Shown one piece after another: positions 12,311 through 26,477 of a DNA stretch of 64,000 bases. Origin of the DNA: Helopsaltes ochotensis (taxonomy: Eukaryota > Chordata > Aves > Passeriformes > Locustellidae); contig VXBM01000233.1 of assembly GCA_013400155.1 (NCBI GenBank), positions 82,939 to 146,938 of the forward strand. The letters are read 5' to 3'. The stretch's first letter is position 1, and the number at the start of each line of letters is the position of its first letter. The notes under the pieces were generated by a model, which saw nothing but the letters and a program-made list of their open reading frames with translations, made no database searches and was not told where the DNA came from. Made by a program: the position numbers and the translations under genes.

Positions 12311-15300
12311 TCAAAGAGACTCTTGCAAGCTGGAAACAGCTGTGCACTGATTTATATTGGCAAGGGAGGCAATTCAGGATATGTCTTGTGGTTTTCAAGA
12401 CCAGAAATCCCATAGTAATTTGATCTGGTCACTCTGCTTGAAGCAGAAGGCAGAACCAGAGATCTGCTGAAGTCCCTGCTCTCAATGCAGTCTTTTTTTC
12501 ATGTGTGTTCATGAAACACAAACTGACCTTGAAAGGCAACAGTACTCTTGCTTACCACCCTCACAAAAACTCCACCTGCATGTCATAGTCCCTCTGCTTA
12601 CTCAGGGGACATTTGCTCAGGCTGGTAGCTCATCTTCCTTTGGTGTGCACAAGCAGGTCTCTAGCCTAGTAACTGGGGCAATACCTGAAAGCTGAGAGCG
12701 ATCAATGCTGGAACAGAAGGGGGTGAGGTCCAGATCTCCTGCTTCACAGAGGGGACATGGACAGAAAGAGCAACAACACTGCTCTAGTGTTGGGTAGGAA
12801 ATGAAAATGAAGCCCTGGTTTCTCCAGCAAAACTGATAGACTAATTGGACTTCATGTCTGTATCAAAAGCAAACTGGCTAATAATGAACAAGAATAACCA
12901 AGCCTGGGTTATAAGCTTTCCTCAGCAGCTGAAGAGGACTGGACCTGTTTGGGTTTGGGGGATCATGACTGCCAGATGACACCATGAATAGGCAGACTGA
13001 AAAACTTTCTTGGGTGCAGGAGACAAGATTTCACCCAAGATGGACTTATGTTCCTCTGTAGGCTATCCATAGCTTTCAGTGATTTGGGGTGGAGAAGTTG
13101 TCAAAATTCAGTGTTTATGGCACAGCAGAGCTCTCAGAAGAAAGAAAAATCTCATACTTATATTTAGTAAGTGAGCAATGAAGCAAAATGGCATAGCAAA
13201 TGCTGACGGTAGTGGTGAGGCTGTGGGGGTGGGAAGGGGGCGTGAAAACTGGCAAGAGTTTCAGAAGAGAGAGTTTTGGTATTTCAGATTAGGAGGCAAA
13301 GGCTAGCTTCTCTGCAGCAGGTACTAAAATTCCAGTGCTGTAGAAATATTCAAACATCATCCAAGCTTTCTCCTATCTCCCACCCTTCTGTCTTGTTTGA
13401 AAAATATTTACAAGGGGGTGAAAGGCAACCTTCAGACGTGTGACCATAGCTGTGTGCTGATGGTTTCTATAAATATGGGTTTGCTGAAGCACTAAACTAT
13501 GTTCTGCTGCAGTATGGCATTATGGCTTCTGCTCAGCAAAAGCTATTCCTATTCTCATTTCAGACCCCTGCTAGTGTTGGCATCTGGCTCTCAGCTACAT
13601 GACTTTTTTGCCCTACATCATCAGAGCAGAGAAAAGCAAATACCCTCAAGTCAAGCTTTGGCTGTAAGGAACATATTTGGGGTTTTTACCTCAGACCTAC
13701 ATAATCAACAACAAAATAAGTGATTTTAAAAGTCTGGTGATTCCAGACTTTATTCTGGGCACTAAAAATAATTTTGTGCTTAGTCAGCATTCATTTTGTG
13801 GTTTTGTCTGTGTCCACTCAGTTCTCTGGAACAAAGACAGAGCAGTGCAGACAATTTGCACTTTATCTCCCCTCCCCCCTTTTCACAGCTACTCCTTCCC
13901 TTTTTTCAGTAGTCCTGCCACCTGCATGTCTGTGGTAGACCCATTTGAAACCAAATTGCCCTGGGATACAAGCATAAGTTCATATGCACAGCTCTTCAGT
14001 GGTGGCAGGAGGCTTGCAAAAAACCTGCATGTTTTTCTCTCCCACAATATCATATCTCTTTTAAACTTCTCCATACTGTGGAGTGGCAAGTCCAGTTCAT
14101 ATTACAAAGAGAGAAACTTGGTTATCCTAAATGTAAGAAAGCACAGACATGTGTGCTGGAGAAATCATTTGTATTTTATATTGATAGGCTCAAAACAAAA
14201 TGGCTGTAATGTCCAAGAAAAGTCTGCAGTTATACACAGAATCAGTAGCCAGGAATTTTTTTTTTTTGCTTGATTGCATCATCTTCCTCCATTTAGAAAT
14301 CAAATGAAGTCAACAAAGCATGCAAGTGTAAGACTCAAAAATTCCATTGTACTCCTCCTTCTCTTCCCTTCTACCACTGCTAAGTACTCTATTTTTCCCT
14401 TGTATTTTTCTCCTTTAAATGGAAAGAGAACTTATGTGCTCATGTTAGCATTAATTGAGCTGTAAAAGACAAAATCAAAAAAATATTTTTCATGTGCTTT
14501 GTTATAGAGCTTCTTCAGTTCAGTTTCACAAAGCCTAAAATGATCACTGTATTTCAGACTAAATAGTATTGTGTGGTTCTGGATGTGTCCACCCATGAAA
14601 TAACCTCATGCCTGACCTAGAAGCAAAAATTACTTCCAAATCCTATTTTTCTGAAGGTCTTCCTGCTTTGGCATCTCTGCTGACTTGCATTGGTATTTTG
14701 GGGAATAGCCAAGAGGGAGATTGGTTTGGTTTTTTCTTTTAAATCTTCTTCCCAGAAGTCTGTTTCAGACGTTCCTGGAAAGAGGCTGTTGGACAACCTC
14801 TGGTCTGACCCTGTACGGGTGTTCTGCAGTCTCCAAGGGCAGAAGTTCATGTCACATTTAAGGGGCTCGCAGCCAAGCAGTTCATTCCAAAGGATGTTGA
14901 GATATACATTTGAATCAAAATATGACACAGGCTGTGAAAGTCAAGAAACTGGAAGATCTGGTCAGGAACCGATAAAGACATTGTAGATAGACGTGTGCAA
15001 GGAGCAATTAAAGCAAGAGAGAGGGGTGAAAATTTGTTAATCCAAAAGTTCGGGGCTTAATCAGTGAGAGCAGGCTTACTAATTAGACTTTAGTATTCCC
15101 TCCCAGTTGTGCTGTTCTTTAAATAAAACCTGTTCTTATAAGCAACACAATTTTGAAAATTAAATACAAAGGTTATAAGTATACCTATATATTTCAGATT
15201 TGTTCATGTTATTTTAATCTAGCAGCAAGGATTTACAGAAAAAAATATTATCAGAAAGAAGAGCTAGATCATGAAAAAAACCCCCCAAAAAACCCAAAAG

Positions 15301-16467
15301 AAAAACAGCTCTACAAATGCAACCTTGAAACAAGATGCCTTTTTCTTAGTTTTCTTAGTGAGGATAATTAGACATTGAAAGAGCTTATCTGGTAGGTGGT
15401 AGACTCAGCAGAGGCTGGAGTCTTTTAAGATTAAATATTTAAAGAGATATCTCAATCCAATGTAGGAAATAACCCCTTGAAGTCCATAATGTAAAGAAAG
15501 TCCCAAACACTACATGACCAGAATAGTCTCTTGCGACCTTAACATCTAAACATATAGATAACACTATATATTTCCCCCTCCAGAAACCATACAATGGAGA
15601 GTTTCAGACACTTTGGAGGCAGCAGAAAACAGAACCCTTCCTTTCTCCTGAGCTCTGGATCATGCTGCCAGACAGGGGCTTGCAGCCTCCATAACCCTGC
15701 AGAGATCTACGCTTGCTTCAGGTGCACATGTTCAGGGAGCAGAAAGGGCTCATCCAACCTGTGTCACTGGGTGGACATACACCAGAACTTCCATGTGGCA
15801 CCTTCCCCTGCCAAGAAAACCAGCTGGCTGAAGGCTGGATTGGGCACTGTAGTCTCTAACTGAAGGGTATGTTGGTTTGGGTTTTTTTAAAGCAGTCTCC
15901 AGGATAATTCTACTTCTCACAAAAGCTGCATATGCCATTTCACCATTTTCCCTGCAATTTTGGGAGTCCTAAGGGCTGTGAACAGTCACACTTGCTCTCT
16001 GCCTGCAAGTTTCTTTTCCAGGGGCCAAACTGTACTGGGCTAATGAAAGTACCACAAGTTAGGTCATCTGAGGGAAACTGGACAGTTTAAAGTTCAGAAG
16101 CAGTCAGCCAAGCCAACAGAGAGGTTTTTGTAATTTAAGACCTGAAAAGCCTTTTTAAGCTGCAGGTTTGCTTTTCACTATAGCTTTCCTACAAATCATA
16201 AGCAGAGCAGCAGCAGGAAAGCACAGTGCTATTCTTATGAATCACTCCCCTGTTCTGCTGCATCTCTATTTGTGCTTAACATGTGACATTAAGGCCTTTT
16301 CAGAATGTCTAGAATCACAGAGCAAATGACAATAATACCTCATCAAACAGTCTCCCAAGTATATAAATAACATTTCATACAAGTGTTCCCATAGCATACA
16401 TTTACATAACTTTAAAATAAAAAAGCCCACAAAAATTTACCTGCCTCACACTGTTCTTCAAAACAGT

Positions 16468-16482
16468 AAAAAAAAAAAAAAA
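16468..16482. repeat. Poly(A) run, 15 bp
   Basis: Uninterrupted A tract in unique sequence. No retroelement body is recognisable upstream. Confidence 0.9.
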
Positions 16483-17521
16483 TCTATTCAAGACTCTTGG
16501 GAAAATGAACGAGTATTTAACAGACTAACATGCTGTGAAGCAACTGTTCTCCTGGAGCTACTGGAGACCTAAAGATATTTTTATCCTTTAGAGCTGTGGA
16601 TTTTTTCTTGCTGCTTTGGAGAAGGGCCACTATCAAGTCCAGGTTTTGCTTTCATAACAGATGCAGTCAGCCCAAGACTCCACTTTTCCAGCTGTATCTC
16701 TCAGCACATCCCCAAGCAAGGGCAGAGTTTGGGAAGGCTCATGGAGCTATCAGGGACACAATTAACAAACATTTCATTTCATCACGGGCTGACTAGGCAC
16801 AGGGAAACCCTTGAGTCAGTGGTAGCAGAAAACTGGTAATAAAAGAGCTATAAAACAGAAGCTGGTTATCTTGAACCAACAAATTTTAGAGGATACTTCT
16901 AATTTAAGCATCTTTGACACTGGAACATCTTATTGCCTCAATGACCAGGTTTATGTCTGCCTCAGTTTCTGTAACTCCTCTAGGCCATACTGCTGCTGGA
17001 GCACTGGCCTGTCTTTCCACAGCAAGTTGAAGTCAGTGCAAGCTAGCTCATGGCACTATTCCAGCCTCAGCAGCCTCATGCCAAAGCTCTTGGGACATTG
17101 TCCTTGGCAAGAACCCCACAAAAGAGCCCTCTGACAAGAACAACTAAATATGTGGGGTGGGGAAGAAGTTTGCCATGCTAGGTAGACTTCCTCTTTGGGA
17201 AGCTGTTGCCCTCATTCAAAATTTAAGACCAGGTTTCTGATCCCCTACCCTTCAAGGTTTTACAGCTCTTCACAGTACAACTACAACATGCTTTTGCCCA
17301 ACATGTTTTTAAACATCTAATTATTAAGCTCAATGATTTCCACAACCTTTAGAAAAAATAATCACAGAACTTTCAGTACTGTTGCCAACTTGACCCCAAG
17401 CCCACATACTTATGCCTCAGCCCCACCAAAGCAAAATCCCATTTGTCTTCCCTTCAATAGCAACAAGCATCATGATTGTCCACAGAATAAAAATTTTCTC
17501 TAAGTTCTTAAGGGAAGAGAC

Positions 17522-17538
17522 GGGGGGGGGGAGGGAGG
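17522..17538. repeat. G-rich run
   Basis: Ten G followed by 'agggagg' on the plus strand. A single G tract of this length is unlikely to form a stable quadruplex alone, but it is prone to length variation. Confidence 0.85.
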
Positions 17539-20500
17539 AATCAAGTCACCAGGCAGATCCAGGCAGATGTCAGTGATGTGCTGTACAGGTAAGTCATATT
17601 TTGCTGTCACACACAGCAAGAGTGGGGCAGCTCCACCAGATTAGGACCCACCACTTCATATGGTGCCTACCTCCATCCCTTCATATCCTTTGGAAAGGAG
17701 AATATGGGAAAGTTTTAGTCACTTCTATCCTCCTGTAGCTTAAATTTCAGTTTTTAGGCAAGTGATACCCAGGAGACAGGGTATTGCAAATCAATTTTTA
17801 TCAAGAATACATGGACTAAGAGTAGCCACCAGCAATTTAGATACATCTTCCTTCTAACATCCCACAGCAGCTAGAAGCTGCACACTTCTGTGGTTTCCCC
17901 AAGAAATATATTCAGACATTTTACAACTCTCAGCATTAATTTGTCACTGAAAAAATATGAAATATCAAACAATTCTTGCCTGACTTTCATTTTTATGAAA
18001 TATAAAGTTTTCAACCTTCTTAAACCAGGAGGGATTTCTGTTTAATGATTATCGTTATTGAAAACTTGGTGCAAGTCAAGCTAAAAAGTTCTTTGGCTTC
18101 CAATTTAGCTGTTTGCTCAGTTGCTTTTTATGGCCTTTGAAACTGGCCCAGAACCTAGATAAAGTTTCAGTTTAACTTTTTTTACTGCTGTAACCAGTAA
18201 TATGATGTTAGTGTCTCATCAGAGGATGGTTTCATTTGGTGCATCTTTCTTCTGTCCTCAAAGGGCTCCTACTGAGAATTGTCCCACTTGCTGTCTATGG
18301 AATGAGTCCTTTCATTATTCTTTTAGTGACTTTTGAATGGCCACAGCCTGGCTCCCTGAATGCTCTTGACCTGGTCAGAAGTTTTGATTCTTCTTTTTGT
18401 CCCCTCCCTGCCACCACCAGGGCTTTGGCACCCTTGTGCAGTTTCCTCAGAGTAACCCCCAGGAAAACTCTGCAGGTTATTGCAAACTTGGTAAATGGAA
18501 AGTATTAGGACAAAGATTAGAACACATATAGAATTTTAAACCCTGGTGTTGACCTCAAAAGGTAGAAACTGCCCTTGTCAGGCCATCAGTGTCACTGTCA
18601 ATAGCTGTGACAGACATATATCTCTGACACTTTGGAGGAAAAACCAGAGGAAACACTCTTATTATCATACAAGTCCTTATTTGTTGCACACTCTTCTGAG
18701 CTAACCAGCTGACCACCCATATAAATCAGATGTGCCTGATAGTATTTGCAGTTTGCTGAACATTTATTTGTTAAAGATACTGAATATTCTGAAAATAACA
18801 CATCCACCAGAATTTTCACCCCTAACTATGCTGTCCCTTCCCAGATACTGATCTCTCTTGAATGAAGGCTTCTGCTTGTCGAGTTTGGGGTGGAAAAGTC
18901 CCTACAAAAGCTGTTTAAAATTTCTTTTTTTGCAGCCCTGACCCCTATTCTAAAAACCCCAAAATCTACTTTTTCACGCTGTGATTAACTAACTATCCTA
19001 AAAGTCAAACTCTGATGGCTTGTAAATGTTCACTCATAGCTGGTAAATTCTCCCATGGGGTAAAATCGAAGGCACTATCATTTTTATCTTTGTGCCAGGG
19101 TCTCTGAGCCCCCTGCACTTGCGAGGGTCTCAGACCACCCAGGGAAGACAGAGGAAGATCCTGGGCTCCAACATCTGCTTTGCAAGTTTGCAACTTCTGA
19201 CAGCCTTTTCTGAGCGAGGATGAAAGCAAGTGAATTGGAGACCTCTTGTTCAAGTAATTTAAGACAGAAGATAAAGAATAATTAAGAGTTGCAGTACAAG
19301 TTCTTCTATAGGGATTCAAATTAGCAAGGTTAAGAAGAGAAGCAAAACTCACAGTAAGCTATTTCCCACTAGGCTAAATCACAATAACTCACTCCTAGTA
19401 GCTGTGTAACTCACTCAGGTAAGTTGTGTCTAGAAAAATCTGCTTTCTGTAATACATCTCCAGATTCAAGTGCTTGAGCCAACAGCAGGTGTGGATGTGG
19501 CCAAGATATTTTCTGATCAAAAATCCAAGTTGTCTGGTGATACATATTCTCATTTAGCACATGAAGCCAGTTAACACCACTTGCAAGCACATTTAAGTTT
19601 GCTCCATCTTATAATTAGTACTAGCAGATGAAGAATCTGCAAAAAAGCTGTTTCTATAAATGTTATATCTTACTTCAAATTCAGATCCCACAATCCACGG
19701 TCTACTCATTGGCTTCTACAAACAAAAAATTTGTTACAAAAAAAAGTAATGAAAACCTAGGCTAATAGCATTTCATATTTACTCAAATACCAATTTTTTA
19801 CACTGCTTTCTAAAACACATCTACTGAACAGCCCAGGCCATTGCATGTCTAGCTATTGGACAGTCTTGATTTATCAGCCAAATAGCCAATAGTTTCAGAC
19901 ATTCAGCAAGTCTGGGCCCAGAACCTGGCATTATTCTTTTAGCTTATGCCAAAGGAGCCATATTTTCTCTACAAAAATATTTTCCCAGTAAACCACTAAC
20001 ACCACACGGCTAACACCACCAGCTATGGACCCAACATGACCAGCTGGGGTTGATAATAGTATATTATTTGCTTGAAAACTTAACAAAGAGTCTCCAAGTC
20101 CAATGTGAAGATGTCCAGCTGCATTTGCAGTCATGGGAACTAGTTAATCCTCAGTAAAACTCCTAAGGCCTGTGCAGCAATGACCTGAAGTCCATTTATG
20201 ACAAGATCTTCATCTGCATTGTTTCCATTGACAAGATCTTATAAATATCTGCCTGCTGTTGGATTTACAACATCATTTTCAGCGCCTTTGCCCTACTCTG
20301 GGTTTGCAGCCACTCATACCCTCCACTTGTCCACACTCCCGGCTCCTTGCCTCATCTACTTAATGCTAAAATGGGAAAGGTCCATTACTAATCTATTCCT
20401 TCCTGAGGCTCCTTAATCATTCTTCTGGGAAAAAAGCTCCAGCCTCAGTTCTCTCCCTTTCCTGCTTTCTGGCCCTCTACCAAGCCCTGGTCCTTTCTTT

Positions 20501-21459
20501 CTGCTCTCTGCTATTTTCTACTCCTTACTGCACTTCAGCTCTGCTCACATCCCCTCTGCAACCTGCTGGATTTGAGCAGCTTCTTCCCATCTGAGCATTA
20601 CCTAAATATAGTGGGGTTGGGTGGAAATCCAAAAAACACCAAACCACAACCCAATCTCTGCTCGCTAGACACTGTCAGTCTCAGGTGCATTAGCAGAGAA
20701 AACAAATGCTTTCAAATAGGAAAAAAATCCCAATGACGTATCTATAAATTAGTCAGTAAAAATGATACATGAGACATATCAATGGCCTTTTTATAATTGT
20801 AGACAGTGCTCTGGAGAGCAGTCACATAAAAAGAAATATGATTTTTACAATCACATGGGTTATAAACTGCTAGTTGGAGCGAGAGCCGCCATCTAAGATG
20901 GAAGTCAATACAGAACAACTTAAGCTTTTTAAAATCCTCTTTCATGTGTATTTGAGCTGTATATAGCCAAAGACATGCATCTTAGAAAAACATTCTTCCA
21001 ACACAGTGAGATTACTGCTTCCTGGCAATTTTTTCAATCCCATTTCACTTATAGCGTCTGACAATGTTAGTGACAGCCGTGTCACAAAGCATTAGGTAAA
21101 ATTGTGAGAATTAATTATGTGCTATTTGTTTAACTTCTCTTGTCATCCATCTCCACTCCTTCCATTTGAAAATTCACTCGCTTACCTAAATCATCTTCCC
21201 CTCACTCACACTGTGTTACCCAGTCCCACATTTGCATTAAGCACTTATCTCCTTTTCTCAGGAAAGAAACAAATTTGAAAAAATGGAAAACCCTTAAAGT
21301 GTTTACGCGCCATTAAAACTTAATTCTGCTTTTAATCCCAGACCAGACTGTTGATAGATTAATTCATATTAAATGGAACTTGAGTCTCTGTAGTCCCTTT
21401 TTCTCTAATGAGGCCAGCACAGAAAGAGGATGCTACTCTGTTGGGTTTTGTTATTAATC

Positions 21460-21994
21460 TGTCTTGGGTTTGGCAGAATTTCCTGTGTTTGCACTATACA
21501 CTTTCGTTTCCCATTAAAGCTTGTCAGTTATTCAGCTGTCCCTCCCAGTTTCCAGAGACCTTGATGAAGGGCCTCGAGTAGTTGGAGAAAGGGTGGGAAA
21601 GTCCCTCCATCAGAGTTCTCATTGGGTCCCCTCACACTGTGTCCCCTCCCTGGTTTCTTGCTATTGGATTGTCATTTTACCCTCTGTTCCGCCCCTCCCC
21701 TTGGATAAAGGGAGAGGGCTCGCGGGCTGGGGTCGCCAGGCGTTCCAAACTCCCGCCCAGAACAGATGTCTCCGATGGAGAAGAAATAAAAGTTTCTGGA
21801 CTGTTCCATCTGAGCCTGCACTTCTCTTGTCTTCACCATCAAGGTTGGTCCTTTGCAGAGCAGAAAAGAACCCACAGCAGCTCCCTGAACAGCTAGTTCA
21901 GAGGAAGCAATTTCCCGAATGCAGACAGCTGTGCCAAGCTAGCCTGGGCTGACAGAAGAAATCTCGGTCAAAGGAGGCCAGCACCCCTGCATTT
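21460..21994 (+). mobile_element. 5' LTR of an ERVK-like endogenous retrovirus
   Basis: About 535 bp starting at 'tgtcttgggtttggcagaat' and ending near 'cagcacccctgca', just before a primer binding site. A TATA-like 'ggataaaggg' lies near 21704 and an AATAAA signal near 21785 in 'agaagaaataaaag', giving a normal U3-R-U5 order. It is more GC-rich than the flanks. The adjacent primer binding site shows it was the 5' LTR of a provirus. No matching 3' LTR is seen in the window. The exact start could instead be 'tgttgggttttg' at 21439. Confidence 0.75.
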
Positions 21995-22004
21995 GTGGCG
22001 CCCA

Positions 22005-22022
22005 ATATGGGGCTTGCTCTGT
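22005..22022 (+). other. Retroviral primer binding site, tRNA-Lys type
   Basis: The 18-mer 'tggcgcccaatatggggc' differs by two bases from the tRNA-Lys primer binding site typical of class II (ERVK) retroviruses, 'tggcgcccaacgtggggc'. Its place a few bases past the LTR end is the expected one and fixes the element's orientation and class. Confidence 0.8.
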
Positions 22023-22335
22023 TCGGAGACACCTCAGGTGCAGCTGCCCAACGTGCGGGCTTGTTGCAGTTTTGGACCTCATGGAATATAGACTTATGAA
22101 TGCTCTCGTGGTCAGTGGTCAGTATCCTCCTCGTCGACTCTGTCCCTTTGTGGTGGACCAAGTCTGTGAAGGCTGGAGATGAAAAAATCCTCCCAGCACC
22201 AGAGAAACTCATCTCCCGGTGAAGAACGTCAGGCAACTTAGGAAACATTTTTTCCCTCCGCTCCGGACTGAGTAAATAACAAAAAAAAAAAAAGGGATAT
22301 AGCTTTCTAGTCCCTCTATTTAATTCTACCTTATT
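22023..22335 (+). mobile_element. ERVK-like 5' leader remnant
   Basis: Sequence between the primer binding site and a possible gag start. It contains an A-rich run (15 A at about 22280-22294). The GC content is higher than the flanks up to about 22230. Packaging structure cannot be judged by eye. Confidence 0.55.
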
Positions 22336-22490
22336 ATGGGTGTTCAAAACTGTACTTCGTTCTCTAGCTCCCATTTCAACTTTCATTAACTACATAGTCA
22401 CAGTTCACAGAACAGAATTAGAGCAATTACTACGAGGGACACAGTTACTTAGGAGGGGAGAAGCAGTTGAGAAATGCTATCTTCCCTGAC
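22336..22490 (+). pseudogene. Broken start of ERVK-like gag
   Basis: An ATG at 22336 opens a frame beginning Met-Gly, as in myristoylated retroviral matrix proteins, but it stops at 22387-22389 after 17 codons. Downstream, about 22420-22490, another frame holds a short Leu/Arg-rich stretch that could be degraded matrix sequence before it too stops. No protease, polymerase or envelope region follows, so the provirus is truncated and non-functional. The gag assignment rests mainly on position. Confidence 0.4.
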
Positions 22491-25400
22491 TGTTAAAACA
22501 TAGCTCTTTGGCTCAAATATTCCTTTTACCATACCAGGCTATTTCTAGACCCCACATGCAGGTCTAACATTTACCCTAAGACAAGCTGTAATAATACTGG
22601 CATGCTTGGCAATGTCTGTTAGTGTGATTTGCTGTTGATATGAGTCCTCAAAATAAGCCCCAAGCAGAACATGATTGAAATGTTGCTAATACATCAGTTA
22701 CTTCTAATTAAAAAAAAACCAACAAAAACAAAAAACAAACAAACAAAAAAATGCAGGTATGCACAAGCACACCTCAGCTCTGCCAGTTCTGTTTCTATTT
22801 CTTAGTAGCATTTAACAACTTTATGCACCAAGATAGCTTTTTAAACAGACCATATTTCCTTCTACAGTAGTATTACCAAGAAGAGTATGCAACAGGGCAG
22901 ACCAGGCTGTGTACTCTGCTGAGGGCAAAAGGAATATGGGATGACTAGACCTTGATTGCCACACAGATTTTATTAGGCTTTTCTGGGAAAAGTATGAGGT
23001 ATTTCCAGCAGAACAGCTCTGTCTAGCAAAGGCCTGGATAAGCCAGCAATCCTTGTTATTGTGTGAGCTTCTGCTAAGCCACCCCGTAACACCAAATTTA
23101 CTGGGCAGGATTTCATTGTGCTTTGCTGCCCACCAGATGTGTGTGAAAAACAGGCACTCCAGCTGCCCCAAGAGAGTAAACTCTGCTGGCAGTCTGGAGC
23201 TTTTAAGGCTCCTCTGAAGTATTTAGAGAAGGAAGCGTTCATCTGAACACAGAAACACAAAAGTGCTGCTTTCCCTCTGGATAAGAGGTCACAAAAGCAA
23301 AGGAAAAGGTAAGTGGAAATAAAAAGAAAACCAAAGATTAACTGTGGGTTTGTCAGTGGAAAGGTACCTGTGTTTCAGCCCCATCACTCCTGCTCATACT
23401 GTACCTTGCAAGTTTACAACTTGTCCTTGGTCAGTTGCAAATAGAAGCAGCAGGGTACCCGGATGCAGACAAGAGCCTGTGGGTACCAGGCTGTGATGCC
23501 TTGGAAACAAGCAGCAGGAACTACTAGGATAACACATGAACAAGCCCAAGTGAGTCCATAAACAGACACCTTAGGTGTGCCTAGAAAGGCATTAAGATTC
23601 AGGCCCACAATCCTCACCGCTGCAGCACTTAGATCGCATTGGCTCATTGACTACTGTGGCAACATCCTCAAAATAGTTTGCTTTTCCACGTAAGTAAAGA
23701 ATGGTGATTGAGCCAATAATTATTTATTGCCTTATGTCAATCTTCAAGAGAGAGGAAAAGCAATATGGTAATGTGCAGAAGGAAAACCATCTGCACTGAC
23801 AAAGGCCAAGAAGCAACCTGTAAATCCTGATTTACAAGTAACAAATAAAAAAGCATAGAAGCATCTGAAGTGGCTCAGAAACCCATTAAAAGTAAAAGAG
23901 TCCCATAATACTAGCCAACAACTAGTCTGGTTTGGGTAATTTAAGTAATTATTACATTTTGGAACAAAATTTGCAAAATGATACATGCAAAGCATAAATC
24001 ATCACTGACTGATCTTGTTCGGCAGCACCAGGAAACTTCCCTCTCGGAGATGGAAGAGTGGGGAAGCCTCTTTCTCTAATAAAGATAAACTGGAAATCTT
24101 TATCATAGTCAGGTCAAAATGCTACCTATCTGTTTTGAAAACAGCATTTTACAAACTTTCTGTCAACACATTTGCTTTTGGATTCAACTGTCTTCATAAA
24201 ATCTCCTCCCCTCTAATCTCCCTAGGTGAAACTTCCACTTTCTTCCACTGCACTTCTGCAAACACTTGCAGACAGTGTTACACCAAGCAGCTTTAAAATC
24301 ATCTGTCAGTAGCTATCAGCACAACTATCAGGACAAGGAAGATGGGAAATGGGAATATTTACCAAGCTTCAGCCAGCAGTAGGCAACTGCTGACCAGTTT
24401 GCAGCCAAAGCCCTAAACTTTTCATCTCATCTGATTAGACTGTTGGAAAAACACTTAGATGAGCACCTTGGAGCTTCCTTGTGTTTGCTGACAGTACATC
24501 TGTACTCTGACCTATATGGCATTAATTTTTCCTTAGCAAAACAGAGGTACTCAGTCATTTACATCCCTGGTGAGAAAGGAGGGGGCAAAATGGTAGTATT
24601 CCTACTCTCAAAGGATCATGCTGTGAATTATATCAGGTACATTTCACAGCTTGAACACTAATCCAAAAAGATGTACAGAGAAGTGAGGGGTTGCAACTGC
24701 ATAGAGCAAAGCTGAAGGGATTTCAGTGTAACATTATACTTTGCTTTTGGCTTCCCTAGTTATTGAACCATCTATCTAAACACAAACTGAACAGACAATC
24801 CACATACAAATCCCCAGTGTGATATTCAAAGGCAGCTAGTGTAAATAATGCATAAGAATAACAGTGGAGCCTCTGGCCAGCACAGGATAATTCATGTTAC
24901 ACATCCTCAGACTCCACTCTCAACCTGATGTTCAGAATCCAACTGCAGTTTCTGCACTGAAATATTTGTGACACTTCACTGCCACCAAGAGCTTCAAAGG
25001 ACATACTGTGCCATTTCCTTTTTGAAATAGCTTTTTCCCAACTCCAGGGGAGAAGACATTGAGAAGGGGGAGAAGACAATGAAGAGATAGTGCTATTTTG
25101 GTTGGAGTCATTCTTTTTCTTTGCCACTTCAAATGTTCCATCTCACAGGCTGTTACACATTGCATTACACAGAGAAGAAAGTGTTCCACTTCTAGGGTTT
25201 CCTCTGCTTCTGTTTAATGTCAGTGACTCTTATTTCCAGTGTAGAGATTGTTATGATTAAAGACAATTAGCACTTCCAGAAAGAGGCATCAAGAATGCAT
25301 TATTTGTACAAGAGCAGAAATACCATTAACAGGAATCAATTGTAGCAATGTAAGTCACAAGACAGGAAGGTTTATACAGAAGTGTATCAAGATGTTTGGT

Positions 25401-26477
25401 AGGAAATCCTACCCAAAGTCAATAGGTACTTTATGAAAAGGAGTTATTCACCTTCCCAATTTACACTATAAAGAACTCTCATCCTAATTACATATCCAAC
25501 ATGTCTTGCAAGACGCCTGCCACCATAGCTGCATAGGCTACAACAGCAAAAGGGTACACTCTTACTTTCCTACCCATTGCTCAGATATGTCTTTTCTCCT
25601 CACTCACCCACATCAGATGAGGGGCCAGACATAGCCCCAGAGGGTCTGGTTCACCACTCTGCAGCCAGTTTTACCTCCAAGTCATTACATAAATTCCTCA
25701 AAAGGCAAACATATGACAAAGCACTATGGCACCCTAAGAACCAAACCCTTCACAGCTGTTGATGTCAAATTTTACTTTCCATAGAACAAGTATCCTGTAT
25801 TTGCTAAAGCACAGAGGGGAGAAACTTGGAGAAAGAATCAATTCTCAGATTCAATGCTATCTGGGTTCCTTTCAACATATAACAAAACCAAAACCACAAC
25901 ACAACCCTTTTGTTTCTTCCCAATCCTCTATTTGAATATGGGACCTTGCAAATGTTAAATAGGTGTTTCATTGAAAAACATTGTGCTCTTCACAATTTTT
26001 TTCTGTAATTGCAACACAGAAATAAAAATTCTGCTCTTTGGAACATCACCATTTCCTGTGGGGATTTCCACCATAATTTGGAAACCTTATGGTGCAGGAC
26101 ACAAATCACTTAGCTGTATACCTAATTATGCATTTCCAGAATGAGTAGCAATCATTTAAATAACAATTTCCCCTAGTAAGGCTTTTTTTTAAAATTTGAT
26201 CAATGCATAACAATTCTATCTGAGAATTTCCTCCTTGGTTAATTTCTGTTGTCTACAGTTTGGAATCATTCAGACTATTTTGTATTTCTGATATTTTAAA
26301 AACACAACAAGACAACTTTGAATGTTCCTTAATTAACCACATACCAAGTAACCATTAGTTGTGCAAGTGATAACAGTAATAAGTCACAAAGTACATGAAA
26401 CAACATATCATCTTTTTTACATGTTAGAGCAATGCCTGAGAGCTTCTAATAGAAAGTCACTGTTCCAGCAACCCACA
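22491..26477. other. Intergenic block
   Basis: No gene recognised. An A/C-rich low-complexity tract is listed separately. Frames such as 22821-23171 on the minus strand show no domain. The exact point where the provirus remnant ends is unclear and may lie within the first 100 bases. Confidence 0.5.
22709..22751. repeat. A/C-rich (CAAA)n-like tract
   Basis: Simple sequence of A runs separated by single or double C, including 'caaacaaacaaac'. Confidence 0.85.

Larger units (their letters stand above)
12311..21459. other. Long intergenic block
   Basis: Nine kilobases of AT-rich DNA without a supported gene. Small items are a 15-base A run (16468-16482), a G-rich run (17522-17538) and several A/T homopolymers. 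A 198-codon open frame at 13677-14273 has no recognisable domain and starts at a non-ATG codon; I treat it as chance. The segment 21040-21400 has a few CpG and homeodomain-like TAATT sites but no clear signal. Confidence 0.5.

Noticed and set aside
13677..14273. 198-codon plus-strand frame, the longest without Ns
   Set aside because: Starts at a non-ATG codon, has no recognisable domain, ends in a Phe run from a T tract, and shows no flanking splice or promoter evidence.
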